A DNA stretch of 64,000 bases, from contig CM056733.1 of assembly GCA_029844215.1 (NCBI GenBank), positions 12,769,501 to 12,833,500 on the forward strand, written 5' to 3'. Below are positions 12,090 to 24,000 of the stretch, one piece after another. Below the pieces are notes generated by a model that was given only the letters and a program-made list of their open reading frames with translations, did not search any database and was not told the origin of the DNA. Numbering within the stretch: position 1 is the stretch's first letter; each line of letters begins with the position of its first letter. The DNA is from Przewalskia tangutica. Its lineage: Eukaryota; Streptophyta; Magnoliopsida; Solanales; Solanaceae. Position numbers and translations under genes: made by a program.

Positions 12090-15000
12090 CTGAACAAAGT
12101 GTACCATCATAAGCATTTTAATAGGCAAAAAGAAAACGCAGCCAAATTAAAACAATTTAAGCAAATTGGGTTCAAAAACTAATAGGTATAGGAGGATATC
12201 AAATCCTCCAGCAGAGACACAAAAAACATTACATACAATGGAGTCGGATCTAAAACGAAGAGATACCAGCACCAATTCGGATAGGAATTCTACTGATACA
12301 TCCAAAATATGTATATCCATATTTCATCATTCAAATTATCTTATGGACAATAAAGACATACGACTGCTTGGAAATTAGCTAATGTAAGTTTCGAGCTTTC
12401 AATATTTTACCTGTATTGCATGATATAGGTGGAAAAGTAATTAAATTCGCACATCATCAAACTAAATCGAGTAAGGTCAGATCTTTTCCCTCTTCAGAGG
12501 GGTGAAAATAATGGAAGAAAAGATGTATCAACAACAACAAAATACTCAATAATGGAAGAAAAAATGTATCAACAACAAAATACCCAGTAAAATCCCATCA
12601 GGTGGGGGCTGGGAGGGTAGAGTGTACGCAGACCTTACCCCGTAGAGAGAGGTTGTTTCCAATAGACCCTCGGTTCAAGGAAAGATGAAAAGGCAACAGT
12701 AATACAAGGCAGTATCAGCAGCAAGGTAATAAGATAAACGAAATGAAAGCAACAAGCAGGTAGCCCTAGAGAAGATCTAAGAATAAGTGCGTAGCCCTAG
12801 AGATCTAACAGTAAAAGCTACTAGTACTCCTGGTATGGGAAAGAGATCCGCGCGACAACCTACTAACCCTCCCAGTCATGAGTCGAAGATAAAGACGCTT
12901 CAGTTTTTGGCCCTTTCGCTGGAACGACAGGTGTTGTAGCTTCAGCCACCCGACTAGTTCTCTATATACACCCGTTTGACTGGGAACTTTTTTACCATTT
13001 CCAAAAATTTGCTCAAGTCTTGAGAGCTTCAAGAACCTTTCCACTCAAGGTTCAACCCCATCAACTAAGGTAAGATTTAACCCATATTTATATGTTAAAT
13101 ACAAGTCTTTAACTTTAACACAAGTATTAAAATCAAATATATGTGAAATTCTAGATTTTTTAGAAATCGCAATAACGCTTTCAAGGAAAAGTCCTGAATT
13201 TCTAGGGTTGGAAAAAGAGGCAACCCTACTGCTTCATTTTTTATATACTGTTCTAATGAGGTTGCAGAACATTAGCTATGGAGTAAAATTGATATTAAAG
13301 GTCTTGAAAATGGACATTTTGGGGAGGATGATGATTAATAGTGATGGGTTGACACCAATTATATTGTTTTATGTTTCCAATGATTCTAATGGACTCAATA
13401 ACCCAAATGTTGAATGAATTGAAGTCAGAATTCAAGAAACTATCTTAAATGGAAAATGTGGGATTTTGGCAACTTTAGGCTCAAGTGTGCTAAAGACCCA
13501 AATGAGTCGAATGGACTTGATATGAGATGTTGATGAATATGAGTTCACATATGTAGATTAAAGTCATTTAGTATCATTGGGACGACCAGCACAACTTTTA
13601 GCTGTCTTAGAGTGACTTTGAGGTATACTGAGCTTTAAGTTATCTTGTGAGCTTTCATACTACTCTATGCTTTTGAACTAACATATTAAATGAGATTAAG
13701 ACACGTGCAGGACAAGCTTGCATGGTTTTGCTCCATGGTTGACTCAAAATGATGACATCCCCTAAGAGGCTGAATATTGAGCTTGAGAAAAGTGTTTTAT
13801 ACAAATCCTTGTGCTAATTGTGTGATGCACCATTTTATTTAAATACCTATCATGACTTGTTAATTACGGAACTCATGACATCTTCAATATGATAAAATAG
13901 TGATTCTTTATCTCTTGACTAAATTTGACGGTCAGTGAAATCTTCAACGAAAACCCTTCACTACAGTCTTTTCTCGGACAGTTACGGTTGACCTTGCATA
14001 GGATGCCATGCAAAAGAGCAACTTGAGAAGGTTGTCACTTCAACAGAATACAACATTAGTAAATTTGCAAAAGAAGTTGGGGGAAAGAAGCTGCAAAAAC
14101 TAGTATTTGTCCTCCCTTTTGGAATAATGTTGTTCATGCTCTTACAATTAATGGTTCTTTGATTAAGGTACTTCATTTGGTGGATGTACAGTAAAAACCA
14201 ATATTGGGCAACCTTTATGAAGTTATGGATAGGGCTAAGGCTATTCTCAAGTGATTAATGGCAAAGAGTACAAGTATAGCAGAGTTTTTGATATTATTGA
14301 TAAAAGGTGTTTGGGTCAACTTCATCAACAGGGGCATGCAGCTGGGAATATTTTGAACCCGAAAATATTTAATGATAACTCTGAAGGGGTGTACGCGAAG
14401 TATGAAGGGTTCTATGAATGTATTGCTAAGTTGGGCCCTCATACTAGTAAGCAAGATATTACTCCCTCTGTCCCAATTTGTGGTACTTTTCGTTTCTCGG
14501 GTCAATTTGACTACTCTTTGAAGCTAAATTGGATTTAGATCAACTCAGTATTTTAAAACTAAATTTTAAATATTCAAAAATTACACGCCAAGTACAAGTA
14601 GCTATTCTTTGCATGTCAATATGATGAAAAAATACATTTTAAAAGGTTTGTCAAAGTTCACATAGTTTGAATCTCGAAAAGCAAAAAGTGTCACATAAAT
14701 TGGGACCGAGGAAATATAACGGAGCAGCTTGGTACTTACAGCCACAGGAATGATGAGGGCCTTTTTGGTTCCAATTGTTATTAGACAAAGAAAGACGAGG
14801 TCACATTAAAAGCTTTCACTTTTACGTTATTTCTTCGTTCTTATTAACTTTTGAATTATTATACTCCTACAGTTAAATATGAAAGCAAGATAGTTCTCCC
14901 AACCCACTCTAACAAAGGTTTGCCATCAAAGTTATAAGTCTAACTTGTAGCTCATTCGGTTGCGAGAGGAATTAGAGAGTGCTTGAACATGTAAGAAGAA

Positions 15001-18000
15001 AGATTCAGAATACTAGTCTCCCGCAGAATGGCTCGAGCCGAATTCCGGATTTTGTGCAAGATTGATGTATGTTGATCTAGACGAGTTGTTGATGGTGCGG
15101 GTGAGCTGTTGAGTCTTGCGGGACTTGACTAAGACCTAACGGGACCAGTGTGAGCCGTTGGAAGAGTTGAATTGGTCAACAAGGACGTTGCTTGGAGAAT
15201 AGAAGAAAACGTGCCAAATATGACCAAGTCTCGAAGAAGTGTTGATCGTGCAAGTGTATGTGTGTGAAGTGGAAGATTACTTGTGGATGTGAGTTACCAC
15301 ATCCACACACGTGACACGTTCCCCTTTGTAAGGCATTATAAGCCACTCCCTTCCCATATAAATAGAATAAGTTAGGTTAACTTATTCAATTCATTCAACA
15401 ATCCTTCATTAAGCCTAAAACCCGAGAGAGCGCTAAGTGTTAAACCTCAAGTGTTCAAAGCTAAAAGCAAACCTTTGTCCTCATGAGTGCAATCTCGAGA
15501 GTATAAACTAATTAGTGAGTGAGACTAGATTAGTTTATTTGTTCAAGTGTTAGACGTTTAGTTCTATCACAACCTTGTAAGCCGAGAGACATTTCCCTTT
15601 GTTTATTTGTGGAGAAATAAAAGAAAGGTTGGGTTGTTTGTCCGTAACTCTGGGTGTTGTGTTAAATCTTGTCATTCTAAACCTCATTCAGTGTGATTGA
15701 TTGCTTCCGCGTTATTAAGTCTTTTTGATCTTGAAAGGACTTAGTGTTTGGCTGAAGTTGACAAACGGTGTTGTCACTTCCATTATGCCTTTGTGTGCGA
15801 AAAAATTGTAGTAGCATACCGGGGTATGACAATTGGTATCAGAGCTAGGTTTGTGAAGAAGCTAAGGGTTCCAAAACACGACGTGATGAGGTGATTTCTA
15901 TTGCTACGGTGTTAAAGCAATGACGGCAAGAGCACCCGCGGAGTTGAATGCTCATATTGAGCGTTTGGAGACTCTAGTTGGTAGAACTGAAGAGGGAAGT
16001 GATTTAGTGGATCTTATAACACTAAATCAAAGTCTAAACACGAAATTTGAACAATACAAGATCGGGATAGATGCACGATTGGCCGAATTGGTGGAGCAAT
16101 TGCGACGGGCCAATGAACAATTTGATGAATTGCGACGAGCTAAGATAGACTCGAGGTCGAGCTTGTTGTGGTCGCATGGCAGAGGAGCCGACGCAACACA
16201 ACCGATCGGAGTAAGCGGCGTGTCGAACCAAGTCTTTACTGGGACACGAGCCAAAGAATTTGAGAACTTTCTTTGGGATATGGAACAATATTTTCTTGCA
16301 GCTCATATTGCGGAGAAGGACCAAGTGAGCATCACTTCTATGTACCTCACGGGTGATGCGAAATTATGGTGGAGGACTAGAGGCGTCGATGATATTAGTG
16401 CGGGTCGTCCACGCATTGAAACTTGGGCAAGGATGAGGGAGGAAATGAGATCTCATTTCCTTCCTAGCAACGCGAGTTGGTTGGCTAGGGATCGTCTCAA
16501 AACACTTAAGCAAGGCGGTTCGGTACGTGATTATATCAAAGAATTCACTTCTTTGATGTTGGACATTCAGAATATGTCCGACGAGGACAAGCTCCACAAT
16601 TTTATCTCCGGAATGCAAGGATGGGCTCAGAATGAACTTAGAAGGCAAAATGTTAAGGACCTTCCAAGTGCAATAGCCGCGGCAGATTCGTTGGTGGATT
16701 TCCGATTGAATCACCAAGGATCGGACGTCTCAAGCTCTTCAAAATCAAAGAAGGGCAATGTGGGGACGGGAAAACTTGACGTTGAGAAGGGGAAGGGAAA
16801 GGTGACGGATGCGGGGCTTGTGAAGAGGACCGTGCCAAAGTGTTGGTCCACACTTTGCGCGAAATTGTCCCAACCGCAAGGAAGTCAATGCTATTGTTGC
16901 AAGTGAGCTGAAGCCGAGTGAAAATGGCGGTGTGGTTGCTGCCTTGGCAAATCCCCATGGAATGTTGTTGAACAACATTGTTTTGTTGAATGCGATAGGG
17001 GATCCGGTGACAAATCCGCATGCATTATTGATATACATTGTGATGCGGATGGATGGGAGACTTGTCGTAGCAATGGTTGATATAGGTGCTACACACACCT
17101 TCGTGGATGCGAGGATCGCGAAGGCGTTGGGACTTAAGACGACCAAAAGTCCCGACTCATACGGCGTGGCGAACCGAAAAATTTCAAATGATCACGGGTG
17201 ACATTTTATGTTAAATGTCATCGGGGCCACGGAGTGGAAAGCACAACGTGTTGGTTGTACCGGTGGGTGATTATGAGGCGATCATCGGCATTGATTTCCT
17301 CAAGAAAAACGCCTTTGTTCCTATGCCACACCTAGATGGGTACCACATCCTTGGGAAAAGAAATTGTATTTCCTTACCTAAAGCCTCTTTTGTCAAAAGA
17401 TAGTGTGTTAAACAAAATACTATTTTCAAGATTCATCTTTTAACTAACCAGATTAATTATCTCAAAGAATATATTAATATTGAAAAGATAGAATCCACTT
17501 TAAAAAAAAACCAGAGGTAGTCAACAAGATAAATAGTTTGCAAGATTCTATGCAAATAGAAATCTGCTCAGAATTACCAAACGTCTTTTGGGAAAGAAAG
17601 AGGCACGTAGTAACCCTACCCTACGAAGATAACTTTAGTGAAAAAGATATTCCCACTAAAGTCAGACCAATCCAGATGAGCCATGAGCTCATGGAACACT
17701 GTAAGAAGGAAGTTAATGATCTTCTTCAAAAGAAGATTATCAGACCTTCCAAGTCTCAGTGGAGTTGCTCCGCTTTCTATGTTAATAAAAATGCAGAAAA
17801 AGAAAGAGGAGCTCCTAGGCTTGTAATTAACTATAAGCCTCTTAATCAAGTATTAAAATGGATTATACCCAATACCTAATAAAAGAAATTTATTAAAAAG
17901 GACTTATAAAGCTAATATCTATAGTAAGTTCGTTATGAAGTCATGATTCTGGCAGATTCAGATCGAGGAAAAAGATAAGTATAAAACAGCGTTCAATGTC

Positions 18001-21000
18001 CCTTTCGGACAATATGAATGGAATGTTATGCCATTTGGGCTCAAGAATGCCCCTTCAGAATTCCAGAATATCATGAATAACATATTCAATCCTTATAGTC
18101 AATTTTCAATTATCTATATTGATGATGTTCTAGTATTCTCAGATAGTATAGACCAGCACTATAAATATCTTAATACTTTTGTTAACGTTATGGTTTAGCC
18201 ATAAGCGCTAAAAAGATAAAACTCTTTCAAACATCTATTAGGTTTTTAGGCCATGATCTTTATCAAGGTACTTACAAACCAATTTATAGAGCCATAAAGT
18301 TCTCAACCAAGATCTGATGAAATTACTGATAAAACACAACTTCAAAGATTTTTAGGGAGTCTTAACTATGTAGCAGATTTTATCCCCAAAGTAAGACAGG
18401 TATGTGAACCACTATATAAAAGACTCAAGAAAAATTCAGTCCCTTGGTCAGAAGACCAAATTAGAGTTGTTAAACAAGTCAAAGAAATAGTAAAGTAACT
18501 TCATTGTCTAGGAATTCCAAATCCTAACGCCTCTATGATTGTCGAAACCGATGCCTCCGATGTTGGTTACGGTGGTATTCTACAAAAATTATCTCTCGAA
18601 TCTACCGAACAGTTGGTAAGATTCACCTCCGGATGTAGAGCCATAGAGTTCTCAACCAAGTTTCCTGATGAAATTACTGATAAAACACAACTTCAAAGAT
18701 TTTTAAGGAGTCTTAACTATGTAGCAGATTTTATCCCCAAAGTAAGACAAGTATGTGAACCACTATATAAAAGACTCGAGAAAAATCCAGTCCCTTGGTC
18801 AGAAGACTAAACTAGAGCTGTTAAGCAAGTCAAAGAAATAGTAAAGAAACTTCCTTGTCTAGGAATTCTAAATCCTAACGCCTCTATGATTGTCGAAACC
18901 GATGCCTCCGATGTTGGTTACGGTGGTAAGACTCAGAAAAATTACAGTACTGCTAAAAAAGAAATTGTATCTATAGTACTATGTATCACCAAATTCCAAG
19001 ATGATTTGGTCAATAAAGAATTTTTACCAAGAGTCGACTGCAAATGAGCCAAAGATATTTTACACAAAGATGTTAAAAATTTGGTTTCAAAACAGATTTT
19101 TGCCAGATGACAAGCCTTGTTATCAAGCTTTGAAATCGATTTTATAAAAGGAGAAGAAAATTCTTTACCAGATTCCTAACAAGATAATTCTTGTAGGGTG
19201 ATAATGAGACCAGTCTTACGCCCGATGAGACCCTCTTTCAGTCTAAACCAAAAGAAAAAATGAAACCCTTTAAACCAGAAAGCCCCAGACCTATTCATAA
19301 ACCCAGTGGACAATCCAGATTCACAGTCCTAGGGGACTTCCCCAAGGTTACCAACAAGTTAAAAATCTGCTCCTTCAAATGAGTCATGACGGCACAAACT
19401 TTCAAGGCTACTTAGCGTAAACCCGCATCGTGATAATTACAAAATGGTACCCCCAGAATCTTATTCAGAGGCGGTAAAACCAGTGCTCCTACCAAGAAGG
19501 AGACAACATCAGCAAGTACACTCATTCCTAAGTGGGAGTTCATCGTATCACATGCTTTGCTAATAATGACATTGGATAAACAATATGAAAATTTCAGGGT
19601 ACAAGATCTCCTAAAACCCTGTTATACATACCACCAGTACATAGATGCTCAGGATCCCATCAAAACTAGGAAGTACTATGAATTCATCCTGGTAGATACC
19701 GACTCTATAGAAGTCGAACACAGCTATTTTGAAAAAATAGATGGAATTGAATATTCCAAATTCACCATAAAAAAGATACTAAGTCCATTTAATTGGTATG
19801 TAGATCACCTACACACACCAATACCTTTATTCAAAAGTCATAAACCTCAGACATATAATTGATATGATTATAAAGATGCATGGTTTAACTTTCTATATAT
19901 CCGTCCTAATACTCATACATGGTTTGTGAAGTATTCGGAAGGAGTAAAAGATAAAGTTATTCCCGTGTGGTTCTACGAATGGTGGAACATATTTGGAGGA
20001 AATTTACAGGTAGTAGCCCCGAGCTTCCAGAACAGATATACAGGTTTCCTTGAGGAACAACAGATTTCAACCTTACCAGAACACAATAAATTGTGCAAGT
20101 TCTTTATAAATAAAAGAGTTTCTTATATTATAAATTGGTCATTTGATATCCAAGAAATGAACAGAATCCGTTATTTAAGCAAGATCATCAGAATCAAAGG
20201 ATGGAGTCCAAAAGTAAAGGAAGAAATCAAAGTTAAACCAGAAAAGAAGAGCATCTTTTTCCGGAGAAACATCAGTCTCCAAAGCACAAGTAAAGAGGAG
20301 GCTCTTAGAAGCCTTGTCCAAATTAGAAGATAATGAAGACCCCAGTCGGATAATGGAGTTAATCGAGACTGCATCATCCAGTAACAGCGAAACAGACAAC
20401 GGGGACATGTTAGCCCCACGAGGAATTGCTCAGTCATACTTCTTATCGTAAAGGACGATAAAAAGTATGAGAAGACATAAAAAAGACAGTTGTAAAAGCA
20501 AAAAGACGTAAAGAAGAAAAGGACATAAGATTCCTTCAAGAAAGGACAGGGAACCCCACATGAACAGGAAAGGGCAGATAGCTCTTCAAGAAAGCCAAAG
20601 TTACTTGACTCTTCGGAAAAGCAAAAGCTAAATCCGAAAGGACATATTAATCTCAATCGTCCATTTGTAAAGATAGGATGATCTTAAATCATTTTAGAGA
20701 CATATATAAGGTTCTCAAGTTGTAATACCAAAGGCATCCAAAAATATCCCCCTTCTCATATTTCTCTTGCCTGATCTCTCCCTTTGTTTGTAAATAATGC
20801 TTTCCTTTTAAGTATATTTAATTCCGCTATTATGGTATCAGATACAGGACAACTACCTATTATTGTAGACTAAGAGTAAAGTTTAAGCACAGGATAACAA
20901 CAAAGTATGAATAGGAATGGAAACAGATAGAACTTCTAACAACCTAAGGGCGATACTGCTCTAGGACAGTAGAATGAGTTTAGCTACTCATGATGTTAAA

Positions 21001-24000
21001 TAACATGGCTTTGATACCATAATAGCGGAATTAAATATACTTAAAATATATAAGTAAAAAGTAAAGCAATAAAGAGTTATTAAAAACTTACAAGTTTTAT
21101 TTCATGGAAAAGGAAAGCATAATTTACAAACAAGGGGAGAGATCAGGCAAGAGAAATATGAGAGGGAGATATTTTCGGATCCCTTTGGTATTACAACTTG
21201 AGAACCTTATATAGGCGTCTGAAATGATTTAAGAGCATCCTATCTTTACATATGGACGATTGAGATTAATATGTCCTTTCGGATTTAGCTTTTGCTTTTC
21301 CGAAGAGTCAAGTAGCTTTGAATTTCTTGAAGAGCTATCTTCCCTTTCCTGTTCACGTGGGGTTCCCTTTCCTGTTCATGAAGGAATCATCTGTCCTTTT
21401 CTTCTTTACGTCTTTTTGCTTTTACAATTGTCTTTTTATGTCTTCTCATACTTTTTATCGTCCTTTACGATAAGAAGTATGACTGAGCAATTCCTCGTGG
21501 GGCTAACATGTCCCCATTGTCTGTTTCGCTGTTAATGCAGTCTCGATTAACTCCATTATCTGACTGAAGTCTTCATTATCTTCTAATTTGGACAAGGCTT
21601 CTAAGAGCCTCCTCTTTACTTCTGCTTTGGAGACTGATGTTTCTCCGGAAGAAGATGGACTCTTCTTTTCTGGTTTCACTTTGATTTCTTCCTTTACTTT
21701 TGGACTTCATCCTTTGATTCTGATGATCTTGCTTAATTAACGGATTCTGTTCATTTCTTGGATATCAAATGACCAATTTATAATATAAGAAACTCTTTTA
21801 TTTATAAAGAACTTGCACAATTTAATGTGTTCTGGTAAGGTTGAAATATGTTGTTCCTCAAGGAAACCTATATATCTGTTCTGGAAGCTCGGGGCTACTA
21901 CCTGTAAATTTCCTCCAAATATGTTCCATCATTCGTAGAACCACCTGGGAATGACTTTATCTTTTACTCCTTCCGAATACTTCACAAACCATGTAAGAGT
22001 ATTAGGACGGATATATAGAAAGTTAAACCATGCATCTTTATAATCATACCAATTATATGTCTGAGGTTTATGACTTTTGAATAAATGTATTGGTGTGTGT
22101 AGGTGATCTACATACCAATTAAATGGACTTAGTATCTTTTTTATGGTGAATTTGAAATATTCAATTCCATCTGTTTTTTCAAAATAGTTGTGTTCGGCTT
22201 CAATAGAGTCAGTATCTACCGGGATGAATTCATAGTACTTCCTAGTTTTGATGTGATCCTGAATATATATGTACTGGTGGTCTGTATAACAGAGTTTTAG
22301 GAGATCTTGTACCCTGAAATTTTCATATTGTTTATCCAATGTCATTATTAGCAAAGCATGTGATACGATGAACTCCCACTTTGGAATGAGTGTACTTGCT
22401 GATGTTCTCTCCTTCTTGGTAGGAGTCACTGGTTTTACCGCCTCTGAATGAGATATTGGGGGTACCATTTTGTAATTATCCCTGATCTGGGTTTCTGCTT
22501 AAGTAGCCTTAAAAGGTTGTACCTGTATTTTACCCGTCGCTAACTCCTATGAAGGAGCCCGAATATTTTAACCTGTTGGAAACTTGGGGAAGTCCCCTAG
22601 GACTGTGAATCTGGATTGTCCACTAGGTTTTATTTCTTTTTTGAAAGGAGAGGCTATTATGACTTCACCTTCTACAACAATCTTAATTTGCTCTAGTGGT
22701 GGGATTTCAGATTCTATTGTCTTGGTTTTAGTATACCATTTACTAACAATAGTGCTGAGAGATTCTTTACTATTATTTGTCTGACCTGTGATTTCAAACC
22801 ACTTAAAGAATTCGATATTACAACCGAATCTTTCCATATCTTTAATCCATTGTTTCCTGAAAGATATCCTAGTTTCTTCTGAATAGGATTCTACATACCA
22901 TTTTCTTTTAATGGCACGCTCAGGGCTTTTCCATAATTCTCCTAAGAGTTTATGGTTTATTTTAAATCTGATTTAATCATGTCTATCCCTTTACCCTTTT
23001 TAGAAGGTTGGGGACTACACATGTCGCTTTGAGTGGGACTGCTAGCTCCTGCATAGGTTCGTTCATGTAATGAACCTTTGGTATGACCGCAGTATAATCT
23101 ACTCCTCTTATCTTCTGTTCAAGAAGAGATTCGGCTGAATTTTCTTCAATGTATTCCTCCTCTCAGGGTTTGGAAGAAGATGCTGCGAAGGAGTATCTTG
23201 ACGATGACTTAGAATTTGATCTAAGAAATTTCAAGTCAATTGATCCATCGATATGTTGTATTAATTGTTCAATTTTAGAACTCTCGGGTTTCAATTTTTG
23301 GTTAGGTAATGGCCTCAAAGTGCCATTCATCATGAAAATCGGGTTGACTTGAAAATCTTGAAAGATCCATAGAGACATACTTTCTTTTTGTAATGGGATC
23401 ACCTACAATAATCAGTCTACAACAAAAACACTACTGCGTTCCTGGTTTGCTTCCATAAGCATGGTAGCACCTTTATTACTCATTAATTTAGCCTTTGAGG
23501 CTAAAGTTGTTTTCATTAGTCTGTAATAGACTCTGTATATTACAGCTATTTCTTTCGTATTTATTTTACTATTCATATTTTTCGTTTTGATATTTAATGT
23601 TAAGGTATCCATAACATTTTGATCATTTATATCTATCGAGAAATTAGGATAGCAATTAAAATATACTGGGCCTCTGGCTAGATTGCTTTGTAAGACTCCT
23701 AATAAGGAATCGTCAAAGTTCAATAGCCTGGCGTCTCTTAGCAAGAGACAAATGGGCGTGTCTAAACCTAAACGATATAAAGGTTTGACAGCAACTTGGA
23801 CAAGACCTGTGTAGGAAATTAAATTTTTTTTATATCTGTTTATACCTTGAAAAGATAATAGCTTAATAATTTCTTTAGAATTATTAATAGCTATAGTAGA
23901 TTCACAGGTCTTGATGTTATAATTTTTTACAAAATCAAACCTTCCGGTTTCATATACAGATTTGAAAGATTCTTTTAGAATATTCCAATTCTGTAGATAT

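Larger units (their letters stand above)
17332..20842 (+). mobile_element. Endogenous pararetrovirus fragment A (Caulimoviridae), plus strand
   Basis: Order on the plus strand: end of the protease, reverse transcriptase, duplicated RT-thumb/RNase H, downstream ORF, promoter and intergenic region, tRNA-Met primer-binding site. There is no integrase and no LTR, as expected of a pararetrovirus. It is most like solendovirus-type genomes in gene order. Every coding region is broken. It abuts fragment B2 tail to tail at 20842/20843. Confidence 0.85.

Noticed and set aside
16027..17146. Several minus-strand frames of 75 to 133 codons
   Set aside because: Shadows of the chromovirus gag and protease.
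20171..20656. A 161-codon minus-strand frame over fragment A
   Set aside because: Reverse-strand shadow of the viral downstream ORF and promoter.
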